Positions 1 through 7,683 are shown, counted from the stretch's first letter. The stretch is DNA of 8,050 nucleotides from Methanosarcinales archaeon (GCA_023136155.1 JAGLRT010000095.1:1-8050), one strand, 5' to 3'. Notes: generated by a model from the letters alone, not told the origin. Made by a program: numbers and translations.

Positions 1-1327
1 TCTGGGATGCATCGCCTGAGCGGGCATAAAGTGATGCGCTCTGTACATCTTCAGGTGCATGGAATTCAGCAAGTGCTACTCCGTTGCTGGTGGTAACGGT
101 GGATGACTGTGTCTGGTAATCGTAGTTGTTATCCATAAATTCAATTTCAATTTCTACAATTTGCTCCAGGGGTTTACCGTCAGGGGTTTCAGTAACCACC
201 AGTACATTGAAAGGCATGCCTGGCTTGACCAACCTGGATTCGGGTATGACCTGCAGCACCACAGGGGATTGAGTTATTTTGAGTAGTTTGGTGGTGGTCT
301 CAATATGGTCTCCGGTGTCGGTCACTGATATATTTAGTTGCATACTGCCCATGCCACCTGCGCCGTAGGTGCCGGCTACCCAGCCAGCCTCTGGTAGTTC
401 GAATTCGGCAGAACCATCTTCCAGGTTTGCCTCATACGTGGCATATTCTTCCCATACGCCTACGTATCTTGAGGCAACCACACTTACCCGGCCTTCCACT
501 GACTTGCCAAAGAAGTAGGCAGCATCTACCTGACCGGTAATCTTGTCATCCACCAGGAACCAGTCTTGGGGTGTGCTTATATCCACGCTGAACTTTGGCA
601 GCACGTATTCTTCGACTCTCAGGTCAAGCTGGGTCTGGGCCTGGCCCATTTCGGCCTTGACTTTCCAGATACCCAGGTTCACTTCACTGGCCAGTGGCAT
701 GTCAAAGGATGCCACGCCGTATTCGTTGGTGTCCAGGGTATTCTTGAATATTTTGATGCCTTTAGCATCTGAAATCTCAATTGTACACATGCCTGATACT
801 GGTATCAGTTTGTTGTTCAGGGACAGGATGCGGCCCTGGATGGTCTGGCCGGGTTTGTAGATGGGCTTATCGGTCTCAAGGAACAGGGCGCTGCTGTTGG
901 CAATCCTGACACTGCCGTTGAAAGTGGCATTGGAACCTACAGGCTGGGCCACCAGGGTGTAGGTGCCTTGTTTCAGGACTGGCACGTCAAAGGTGGCAAC
1001 GGCGTGACCGGATGGACCGGTTGAACCGCTGGTGAGGGTGGTGGCAATGCCGGCGGTGTCCACCAGCATGAAGGTGATGCTCTGCTCGACAGGGAGGCCT
1101 TTTTCAGTGGCTGCTATGGTGATGGCTGATTCGCCGCCTGTGAACATTACACGGGGGGCCAGGATGAGGAGGTCGCTGCCGGTGTAGGTGGCGGCGGGGT
1201 CGTAGGGGCGGACGGGTTGGTTTATGAGTTCTGTGATGGATTGGGTGATGGTTGGGAAGGCTAATATTAGTATGATGAAGAGGGATAATATCGATATCAG
1301 GATGGGTATTTTTTTATCAGGGTTCAT
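1..1327 (-). CDS. Alpha-2-macroglobulin-like protein, N-terminal 442 residues (partial)
   Basis: The frame is open from ATG at 1327 to the window edge, so the C-terminal part, including any bait region and thioester (CGEQ) motif, lies outside. A GAGGAG ribosome site (1337-1342) sits 9 nt before the ATG. Residues about 8-24 are hydrophobic after MNPDKK, giving an N-terminal membrane anchor or uncleaved signal, so the bulk should be extracytoplasmic. Successive beta-sandwich repeats follow. MG1-like lies at about 52-141. MG2 lies at about 147-238 with the hallmark LETDKPIYKPGQTI (150-163). MG3 starts at VEEYVLPKF (238-246), the sequence typical of A2M and complement proteins. Part of MG4 runs from about 354. 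Family members trap proteases through a conformational change; that role here is inferred. The base composition is clearly GC-richer than the genes after 2600, which suggests resident sequence. Family assignment is secure from the MG2/MG3 motifs. Confidence 0.9.
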   Translation of the reverse strand, partial: MNPDKKIPILISILSLFIILILAFPTITQSITELINQPVRPYDPAATYTGSDLLILAPRVMFTGGESAITIAATEKGLPVEQSITFMLVDTAGIATTLTSGSTGPSGHAVATFDVPVLKQGTYTLVAQPVGSNATFNGSVRIANSSALFLETDKPIYKPGQTIQGRILSLNNKLIPVSGMCTIEISDAKGIKIFKNTLDTNEYGVASFDMPLASEVNLGIWKVKAEMGQAQTQLDLRVEEYVLPKFSVDISTPQDWFLVDDKITGQVDAAYFFGKSVEGRVSVVASRYVGVWEEYATYEANLEDGSAEFELPEAGWVAGTYGAGGMGSMQLNISVTDTGDHIETTTKLLKITQSPVVLQVIPESRLVKPGMPFNVLVVTETPDGKPLEQIVEIEIEFMDNNYDYQTQSSTVTTSNGVALAEFHAPEDVQSASLYARSGDASQ

Positions 1328-1384
1328 GGTTGGGTGCTCCTCATGGGTTATTTTGGATTCTTACTTGCGAGATTGGGGTGATAA

Positions 1385-1394
1385 CCTTATAAAG
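1385..1394 (-). promoter_or_regulatory. Archaeal TATA box for the macroglobulin-like gene
   Basis: Read on the minus strand this is CTTTATAAGG, close to the archaeal TATA consensus, with an A-rich stretch just upstream where a BRE would lie. Transcription would start about 25 nt downstream, near 1360-1365, leaving a leader of roughly 35 nt that carries the GAGGAG ribosome site. The 111-bp gap 1328-1438 holds nothing else I can support. Confidence 0.6.
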
Positions 1395-1438
1395 ATTGTT
1401 TAGACTTCGAATGGGTTCGCAGTTATGTTGGATGTGGT

Positions 1439-2404
1439 GTGTTATTCAAGCGCCAGTTATTCAGGTATTTCGAGCCTGACGGCGACCTGTACAAACTCTA
1501 TGACGACGCCTGTAATAGCAGGAATGTAAGGGCAAGGGATTGCTGGATATTCCAGACCAGCGACCCGGCAGCATCCACCAGGACCATTGCTGATTATTTT
1601 GTCCTGGCAACCTGGACTGTAACGCTGGATAATGATTTGCTGCTGCTCGATATCCTGCGTGACAGGCTTGAGGGGCCGGACCAGCCGAAATTGTTCAGGC
1701 AGGCATATGACAGGTGGCATCCCAAGTTCCAGGCTGTGGAATCCACGGGTTTGGGGAAGACACTGATCCAGATGCTGGTGCGGGAAGGGGTGCCTGTGAA
1801 GGATCTGCTGAGCACTGGCGGGGACTTGGGTAAGGTGACACGGGCAAGGCCGGCCGGCGGTGTGTACTTTGTAGCTAATACCCACGCAGCACTTGTTGAA
1901 TCACTGGAAGAGTTCGTTACAGACATCAATGCATGGGGTGTGTTGGAAACTAGTGATGAATTGTTTGAATCAGTCCCGATGCTGGATGTTGAGAAACAGC
2001 GCAAGCTGATCTTCGACAAGTACGAAAGCAAGTGTGCCTATTCGGTAGATATTACATTGAACGAACTGGCAGGTTTGCTGAACTCTGAAAAGACACCGAC
2101 AAAAAGTACCCAGCAGGCCGTCCTAAAACTCCAAATTTTGCAAATTATATTCCTTAGTTTTAAATTTAAACACTTTATTGGGCTTATTTCGTGAGGAATT
2201 TTTACTTTTGGGACGGCCTGCCAGACCAGCTATGTGAACAAGGTGAAAGAGCTTAAGAAAGGGATTGGGAAGTATGAGGAACTCCAGGAGCATGACATGC
2301 AGCTTTCAAGGACGAAGTGCCAGCTACTGCAGGAACAGGTTATACAGCTGCTGGATAAGGCATTTGTCAGCGAGATCGTTCTGGATGCCACTGTACCAGT
2401 ATGA
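1439..2404 (+). pseudogene. Terminase large subunit nuclease-domain remnant, interrupted by a MITE
   Basis: Translation from GTG 1439 gives a C-terminal terminase (Terminase_6C, RNase H-like) domain. The LFKRQLFRYFEP entry segment is followed by the first catalytic Asp in TSDPAAST (D42), ADYFVLATW, a DNDLLLLDILRDR strand, and the second acid in VESTGLGKTLIQML (E101). This nuclease cuts concatemeric viral DNA during packaging. The N-terminal ATPase domain is absent, although the frame is open without a start back to a stop at 1382. After VYF (about residue 144) similarity to terminases fades, and the expected HDDxVDA with the third acid is missing, so the rest (about 145 onward) is unrecognised and perhaps fused. 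An in-frame TGA at 2192-2194 lies inside an inserted element. Without the element and one CCAG copy, the frame runs on through TSYVNKVKELKKGIGKYEE to TGA 2402-2404, about 284 codons. This is a proviral relic and is unlikely to be functional. Confidence 0.75.
2114..2220. mobile_element. 107-bp MITE with inverted ends and CCAG target duplication
   Basis: The ends are CAGGCCGTCCTAAAA and, on the other strand, CAGGCCGTCCCAAAA, with one mismatch in 15 and weaker similarity continuing inward (AAATT stretches). The centre is AT-rich with a palindromic TTTAAATTTAAA at about 2161-2170. It encodes no protein. The element is flanked by direct repeats CCAG at 2110-2113 and 2221-2224. Element plus one repeat is 111 bp, a multiple of three, so the host frame is not shifted; it is stopped by the TGA at 2192-2194. 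The ends do not match those of the IS at 3231-5285, so another transposase must have moved it. Confidence 0.75.
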
Positions 2405-2484
2405 GCACAGAGTTTTTTATTTCTTCTGGTCGTATCCGTTTTCAGCCGAGATCGCAGAGACCATAAGAAGAAACAACCCCAACT

Positions 2485-2522
2485 CTTTGTGTCCTCTGTG
2501 TGCTCTGTAATGCGGTTTGTGG
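2485..2522. repeat. Degenerate 9-bp tandem repeat tract
   Basis: Three 9-mers stand in a row: CTTTGTGTC (2485-2493), CTCTGTGTG (2494-2502) and CTCTGTAAT (2503-2511). A GCGGTTTGTGG tail (2512-2522) follows. From memory, tracts of this CTCTGTGTC type recur between genes in many archaeal and bacterial genomes; their role is unknown to me. The 226-bp interval 2405-2630 otherwise shows no gene. Confidence 0.5.
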
Positions 2523-2630
2523 AGGTATGAAGTAGTCAGGTTAACGACCCTTGAAGATAAGAGAGTTGCCCAAAATCATTGTAACCACAAAATAATAAAA
2601 AGTTTCATCTTTTCACATCAAAACGCATAA

Positions 2631-3293
2631 ATGTGTTTAGTTTACAGATATGATGTTATGACAGAAATTATTATATCAATATCCTGGTGGATTATGAAAG
2701 CACTCAGTTTTATTGGGTGGGGATGGGCTAAGAAAAAAGGTCGTAAAAAGACTGCAGAAGAAATCGAAATACCAATAAACGGAAAAAAAATTAAATTCAT
2801 TACAGAACGATCTTTTCCAATTATTTGTCTAAAATTTGAAATAAGAAGTCAGTCTGATGTTAAACTAACACCAAAACAATTGATTGCTAAGGTAATTTGT
2901 AATAATGTTACAATTGATAAGATAAACTGGTCTGAACAAGAAAAAATTTTAGATGATATGAGGAAAGCTAAAGGTAATACAAGTACTGAAACTTACAACA
3001 ACATTCCTGATTTACCTGCAGAAGAAAATCGTGACTTTGAATTACATTATCCTCTCCCACTAAATGTAGATTTTGGAATGGGTTTAAGTTTACGTGGAAT
3101 TATAGAATTTGACTCCATTTTTGGCACAATTGTTAAAGAGTTTCACGTTAGCTTCACAGATATGGGAAATGAATGGCCAGAGGCTCTTGACAAATGGAAG
3201 GAATCTTGGAAAACTGAAAAAACAATTATAACCCATCTTCTCCAGTATCCCATCCAAATTCACTGTTTATCATGCATAAATAACCTTGCATAA
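2631..3293 (+). pseudogene. Orphan AT-rich gene with hydrophobic N-terminus, 3' end cut by an IS
   Basis: I do not recognise a family. The product has a hydrophobic, tryptophan-rich segment at residues about 12-32 (IIISISWWIMKALSFIGWGW), then a basic patch AKKKGRKK. This suits an N-terminal membrane anchor with the remainder cytoplasmic. The rest alternates beta-type and charged stretches (about 48-190), possibly a beta-sandwich, and ends in an acidic, tryptophan-containing segment MGNEWPEALDKWKESWK. ATG 2631 and ATG 2658 (residue 10) are both possible; neither has a clear ribosome site. An A-rich TATA-like stretch near 2590-2600 would suit a leaderless start at 2631. Codons after 3230 (THLLQYPIQ onward) lie inside the inverted repeat of the IS element, so the native C-terminus was lost or only slightly changed. 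The AT-rich codon use is unlike the genes before 2400. Confidence 0.5.
3231..3244 (+). repeat. Left terminal inverted repeat of the IS
   Basis: ACCCATCTTCTCCA pairs with the reverse complement of 5272-5285 at 13 of 14 positions. It lies within the 3' codons of the orphan gene that starts at 2631. Confidence 0.6.
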
Positions 3294-3413
3294 TGTCCTA
3301 TCCTCTCTATTATTTTTATCCGAATACTTTCTCAATTTTTTCAGTTGTAGAACAGAATACAATATAGATACACTTAAGTAGCACTTATTTTATACTGAAT
3401 CAGTAGAACAGAC

Positions 3414-3422
3414 TATATATTT
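3414..3422 (+). promoter_or_regulatory. Candidate TATA box for the transposase
   Basis: TATATATTT is centred about 26 bp before ATG 3444, which would give a leaderless transcript starting at or near that codon. This spacing is the main support for ATG 3444 as the original transposase start. Confidence 0.35.
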
Positions 3423-3443
3423 ACAAACACACCCGAAAAAAAT

Positions 3444-5221
3444 ATGACACCTACAATTAATACTCAATTGCAGAATCATATCGAGAAGACGGCAAGAGCA
3501 AAAAAAGAATAATCACTTATCTCGGAAAACTCACTCCTGAAAAATCACAACAAATACGCAACGTGCTGAAGATCAGCCTGTCCACCGACACAATCGTTAC
3601 AACCCTTGATGACCTGCTTTTCGAAGATCATTGGCACTACCTTGACGTAGCTTTTTTGAACCACTTATGGGATCACGAATGGGGCCTTTCAGAACTATTT
3701 CCATTGCCAGAAGAAACCAGTAAAAACCGGAAAAAAGACATATCTACCGGTGATATTGTAAAAATTCTCACCTTCTACCGTTGTCTTGAACCGGGGAGTT
3801 ATCTAAATGCCGTTGACTGGTTCAAAACAACCGCTTGCGATCTCATTATTGGAATTGATGGAACACATTTCAACGAATCACGAATATACCGTGAACTCAC
3901 GGTAATTGAGCAGCAAAAAGAAAAAATCGAACAATGGCTTTACGAGACACTCAAAAAACGAGATAATGCGAGTATGCGAATAGTTTTCTATAATCTTTCC
4001 GACTCCCATTTTGAGGGGACAAAATGTGAGCTTGCAAGTCCCGGTCGAACCAAATCACACGGATTCAAAAGCAAAAGGGTCGTTCTTTCACTCCTAGTCA
4101 ACTCAAAAGGTGAACCTTTTTCGTGGGATATTCTTGAGGATTACACTGCCGATGTCAAAACGCTTACGGGAAACGCTGACGAGTGGGCACAGAAGTTTAA
4201 ATTTAAGTAAATTGTTATGGTGTTTGATCGTGGAATGGTCTCAGATGATAACCTGGGACATCTTGAAAACAGTAAGAAATACCTGTACACCACTGCCCTG
4301 AATTAAAACCAGCTATCTACAGTTGAAGGAATTGATATCAAGAGGTTCAAGAACTTTACAGAAAAAACTACAGAAAAAAAGATACTTTCGATTGGTTTAA
4401 CCAAATACGATGATAACACGTACTACGAAGATCTCGAAGTGGATATTGATAATAGGCGGCACGTATTGGTCTTTAGTCCAGGTCTGCTTGAAACACATCG
4501 TCAAGCCAGAAATATGTTCATAGAAAAAGCGATAGAAGAACTGGAGCGAGAGAAACAATCTCTTCTGGAGGCAAAAAAAAGCCGTCAAGTAAAACCGACA
4601 GAAAAAAGGATTGACAAGATTTTGAAGAAGTTTAAAGTAAATCAGTTTTTATCTTATCGCCTTGAGTCTACAGTTCTGACTAAGAATAATGGATCTGAGG
4701 TCCAGACATTCGATCTCGTTTACGAGAGAAAAACGGAAGCGATTAAAAAGGCAATGCTGACAGATGGTATTTGGATGCTGGTTACGAACATCTGTGAAAC
4801 TACAGAGCCGGAGGAGTATAGACTCGGTCCCAGGGAACTTATTAAGGCCTATCGAGATAAAAATAAGGTAGAGGAAGGATTCAGAGAAGTGAAATCTTTC
4901 CTTAAGTTCCAGCCGACATTTGTCTATATGAAGGAACATGTCCGCGCACATTATACGATATGCATTCTGAGTTATCTACTGGATGTAACTATCACTAACA
5001 AGCTCAGGGAAAATAAGATGGAGGGTGTGAGTAGTGTGAATAAAGTTTATCGTATACTGGAGAGATGTGAAATGGGAAAGTTGGGTCTGAACGGAGATAA
5101 ATCCCGGACACTTAAACTTACGGCCATGACGAATGCGCAAAAAAACATTCTGGAGATGTTCAATTGCAAATATTTAGGGATGAAAAATCACTTGAAATCG
5201 ATTGGGATCAAGAAGATGTAG
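3444..5221 (+). pseudogene. IS1634-family DDE transposase, multiply inactivated
   Basis: One frame from about 3461 to TAG 5219-5221 carries family features in order. These are an N-terminal SYREDGKSKKRIITYLGKL, the first catalytic block VFYNLSDSHFEGTKC, the GRTKSHGFKSKRVVLSLLVN strand, the second-acid block VMVFDRGMVSDDNL, and the C-terminal block AYRDKNKVEEGFREVKSF with the catalytic Glu. Damage is clear. In-frame TAA codons at 4208-4210 and 4304-4306 both stand where Lys would be plausible. The first block reads Tyr-Asn (AAT 3992-3994) where the family has Tyr-Asp, removing the first catalytic acid. The start is out of frame: ATG 3444 reads MTPTIN, and one missing base near 3460 would join it to YSIAESYRED. 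The enzyme should be dead. IS1634 assignment rests on motif recall. Confidence 0.85.
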
Positions 5222-5271
5222 AACAGATTTGAAAAAGGATGTAGTTCACTGATGGGGTTTTTAATACATTG

Positions 5272-5285
5272 TGGCGAAGATGGGT
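5272..5285 (-). repeat. Right terminal inverted repeat of the IS
   Basis: TGGCGAAGATGGGT is the inverted partner of 3231-3244. The bases that follow, ATTAAC, resemble ATTATA before the left end. Confidence 0.6.
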
Positions 5286-5396
5286 ATTAACGTATATTTT
5301 AACAATATGCTCCTGTCCAAAGACAAGACAGTCTATGCAATCTTCGATATGGTCAATATCGCTGACTTTAAGTATAGTAAGACCTTATATTTTTAG
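5286..5396 (+). other. Possible displaced 3' end of the orphan gene (2631)
   Basis: Removing the IS and one 6-bp flank copy takes out 2061 bp, a multiple of three. The orphan frame would then continue as ...KTEKTINVYFNNMLL to TAG 5394-5396, adding about 36 codons (through VYAIFDMVNIADFKYSK). The segment looks somewhat less AT-rich than the gene body, so it may instead be unrelated sequence that is open by chance. The rest of the gap to 5545 is AT-rich, with no gene I can support. Confidence 0.25.
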
Positions 5397-5545
5397 TACG
5401 TGGATAGTTATTGCGAGATAGGAGATTCATGCTCGGATTTGTGATAAAAACCCAAAATACACCTTTATTGTAATATAATTTTATTTCGAAGAGTATTAGG
5501 CGGAATTAATAAATGAAGGTGAAGGGCATTTTTCATTACTTAATA

Positions 5546-6385
5546 TTAATAAATAACACAGTTATTATTGTCTGCCCACATTTGTGTATTAATGTACAAT
5601 TCTGTCCTACAGTAATGTTCAAAAGTAAAAGTCATTCTACAGGAACTTGCAATATGTCGGTCATTGACATTTCTCACACTACATTCTTGTGTAATAAATT
5701 GTGAAAATCCTTTCATGAAATCATGTCCATTGCATAATTGTAATGGGTCAGGATTAATATTTTTCAAGGTATTCATTTTAGCTAAAATAATTGTTTCATC
5801 AGTAATTTTTGCATTAGGCGATTTGGACAAAACCCTTTTAAAATATTCTTCAAATTTCATTTCAAGCTTTACGAATGATATTAAATCTTGGAATCCTGCT
5901 TCAAATTTATATTGTAAATTTTCTTCTTCATTAAGCCACTTTAAATAACCTATTTGTTCAATTGAAATTAGAATATTATTTCTTATATTCGAAAGTTTTT
6001 CATTTGATAAATCAAGATGTTCAATAATCAATGCATTGAATACTTCGTCCTCTGAAATAATAATCATTTCCATGTCATGAAAATCCGTTAAAAACATATT
6101 TGCTTTTTTGTATGGTTTCGCTCCTAAGTGAACAAAATCAGCATCTCTAATTCCGATAATATATGGAAAAATGTCTGCCAATTTTCCAACACATTCTTCA
6201 AGTTTAAACTTACCTCCAGGAATAGTTTCTACTTTACATTTATCTAAATTAAATATTTTTCTGAAAAGCTTTATGTCGCTTTCACCTTCTAAAAAAACAA
6301 ACACCATTTCCATATTATTAGGATGCGAAATGTCAAGTAGCAACTCATTTAGTTTTTCTTGATATGTAATATCTTGTTTTTTCAT
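5546..6385 (-). CDS. ariB: DUF4435 TOPRIM-like nuclease, PARIS AriB-like
   Basis: This 279-residue protein has the DUF4435 pattern. VFVFLEGESDIKLF (28-41) carries the TOPRIM glutamate (E33, with E35 and D37), GIRDADF (78-84) the DxD pair (D81, D83), and LTDFHDMEMIII (99-110) the next conserved acidic block. The C-terminal half is helical and ends with GHDFMKGFSQF and an FEHYCRTELYINTQMW segment of the sort seen at DUF4435 C-termini, so it appears complete. In the PARIS system AriB is the effector. It is held by the AriA ATPase, then released after a phage anti-restriction protein is sensed, and cleaves host tRNA (tRNA-Lys in E. coli). The target in this organism is unknown. Its ATG shares one base with the stop of the upstream ATPase gene (TAATG), so the two are co-transcribed and probably translationally coupled. 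No strong ribosome site of its own is visible. The gene is very AT-rich, which suggests transfer. Confidence 0.8.
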   Translation of the reverse strand: MKKQDITYQEKLNELLLDISHPNNMEMVFVFLEGESDIKLFRKIFNLDKCKVETIPGGKFKLEECVGKLADIFPYIIGIRDADFVHLGAKPYKKANMFLTDFHDMEMIIISEDEVFNALIIEHLDLSNEKLSNIRNNILISIEQIGYLKWLNEEENLQYKFEAGFQDLISFVKLEMKFEEYFKRVLSKSPNAKITDETIILAKMNTLKNINPDPLQLCNGHDFMKGFSQFITQECSVRNVNDRHIASSCRMTFTFEHYCRTELYINTQMWADNNNCVIY

Positions 6386-7683
6386 TAGACATCAACATTC
6401 CCAAGATTATAGACTAAATCCCACCTATCATTTATGATTGATGGCGAGTGAGTTGCAATTACAACTTGAATATTTTGTATTTCAATAATTCTCATCAAAT
6501 CATTAAGAAACTCTTTTTGCCAAGTAACATGAAGCGATATTTCGGGCTCGTCAATAAGAACAAGAATATTTTGTTCTGCATTAAATATTAATTCATAAAG
6601 TAAAACAACCTCATGTTGCTCTCCTGATGAAAGTTGAGTTAATTCTAATTTTTTACCGGTGATAGTCTTAAAATAAAATCCGATCTCCCTATCTATTTCA
6701 ATAGTTTTGTGTGTAAATCTTCTTTTGTTTAGAATACTTGTAAATAATTCTAGTTTTACAAGAAGGTCGTCGAAAACACCCAATTTTTTTTCTAAATCAT
6801 TTAAATATACTAAAAGGGCTTTTGAATCAGTTTCGCTATATCCAAGATTTTCTTGCTTAATTTCATACAAATTATTTTTTTCTAATTTGTTCTGTTTTTC
6901 TTTTAGTTCATTAAAACGAACATTATATTCGTCCTCAGTAACTATTGCTGTCTCATATATCAAGCGCTTAGGATAAGTGCTGTCAAGTTCTTGCGATATT
7001 TTAAAAGATTTTTGTGAATACTGTGCAATCAATTCCCTCAGTTCGTTAGCATATGACTGAATCGTTTCCATCATGATAGGTTTCTCTTTAAACCCACGAT
7101 AGTCTCTTTCAGTAGTTACAACTTTTTTTAAAAGTCTTTGCTCCCTTATTAAATGAACTTTTATTGAATCTAGGATTGAATTTGTTTTTTCTTGTTTTAT
7201 CTTTAAAACCTTTTTAATTATTCCATTAGGTAATTGGTTTGCATATTTATTAATAAGATCATCGGTTGTTAATCTCAATTCACTCCGATGGTCATACCAA
7301 TTATCACAATCTATTTTTGATACTGGCAGAGATTTTTCAATCATTCTCTCAATGTCTTTTTCAATCTTGCTAGAATAGTTGACGGTTTCAATCGTTTCAT
7401 CGTTTTGAGCAAATATAAATTTTACATTTGGTTCATTGTTTTCTACCCTTTTGGAAATTACGATGGAGATATTGTCATCCAAGTTGATAGTTATTTTTTC
7501 AAATACGAGTTTATGAAAAAAAAGAAATTTTCTATTGAATAAATTCGATATTATATTCAATATCGTTGTTTTTCCAAATCCGTTAGCTCCTGCTATGATT
7601 AAAACGTGTTCATTATTATTAAATGAAGCATCATAATCAAATATTTCGAAAAGTTTTTCTATTTTTATAGATCGAATTTTCAT
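6385..7683 (-). CDS. ariA: SMC/ABC-type ATPase (AAA_15-like), PARIS AriA-like
   Basis: This 432-residue cytoplasmic ATPase starts with the RecF/SMC-type strand MKIRSIKIEKLFEIFDYD. It carries Walker A GANGFGKT (32-39), the ABC signature LSSGEQ (351-356), Walker B ILVLIDEPE (373-381; D378, E379) followed by ISLH, and the switch histidine in VIATHSPSII (H412). A charged helical region between (about 185-315) could form a coiled coil and the sensor part. All ATPase motifs are intact. With a DUF4435 partner directly downstream it matches AriA of PARIS, which assembles a complex that sequesters AriB and recognises phage triggers such as the T7 Ocr protein. Other SMC-like defence ATPases (OLD, Gabija GajA, Septu PtuA) are less likely, because the TOPRIM is a separate DUF4435 protein. 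The start at 7683 has AAGG only 3 nt upstream, a weak site. A TATA box lies further upstream. Confidence 0.8.
   Translation of the reverse strand: MKIRSIKIEKLFEIFDYDASFNNNEHVLIIAGANGFGKTTILNIISNLFNRKFLFFHKLVFEKITINLDDNISIVISKRVENNEPNVKFIFAQNDETIETVNYSSKIEKDIERMIEKSLPVSKIDCDNWYDHRSELRLTTDDLINKYANQLPNGIIKKVLKIKQEKTNSILDSIKVHLIREQRLLKKVVTTERDYRGFKEKPIMMETIQSYANELRELIAQYSQKSFKISQELDSTYPKRLIYETAIVTEDEYNVRFNELKEKQNKLEKNNLYEIKQENLGYSETDSKALLVYLNDLEKKLGVFDDLLVKLELFTSILNKRRFTHKTIEIDREIGFYFKTITGKKLELTQLSSGEQHEVVLLYELIFNAEQNILVLIDEPEISLHVTWQKEFLNDLMRIIEIQNIQVVIATHSPSIINDRWDLVYNLGNVDV

Larger units (their letters stand above)
3231..5285 (+). mobile_element. Degenerate IS1634-family insertion sequence
   Basis: The element, about 2.05 kb, is bounded by inverted 14-bp ends (ACCCATCTTCTCCA at left, TGGCGAAGATGGGT at right, one mismatch). 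It carries one broken IS1634-type DDE transposase (3444-5221). Flanks ATTATA (3225-3230) and ATTAAC (5286-5291) look like a decayed target duplication of 5-6 bp, in line with this family. About 210 bp lie before the transposase start and about 60 bp after its stop. With the transposase dead, the copy could move only if another element supplied the enzyme in trans. Confidence 0.7.

Noticed and set aside
543..860. Plus-strand frames inside the macroglobulin gene
   Set aside because: They are antisense to a clear A2M-like coding frame and show no family features.
1457..2031. Minus-strand frames opposite the terminase relic
   Set aside because: The plus strand carries recognisable terminase motifs; the antisense frames have Pro/Cys/Ser-rich, non-family composition.
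2265..2510. Plus-strand reading frame of 81 codons
   Set aside because: It overlaps the restored terminase-derived frame in another frame and runs into the 9-bp repeat tract; the residue make-up (Arg, Cys, Trp and Ser-rich) is not protein-like.
4196..4208. TTTAAATTTAA shared between the IS and the MITE centre (2159-2170)
   Set aside because: It is a simple AT palindrome inside coding sequence in the IS, with no matching ends around it; chance is the simplest explanation.
4208..4306. Two separate transposase genes (3563-4210 and 4439-5221) as a two-protein system
   Set aside because: Both are in the same frame and together form one IS1634 transposase; the gap holds the DRG motif block in frame and is broken only by TAA codons.
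5397..5545. Possible terminator or small RNA after the ariB-like gene
   Set aside because: AT-rich sequence with no convincing hairpin or conserved box; T-runs on the minus strand are too common here to call.
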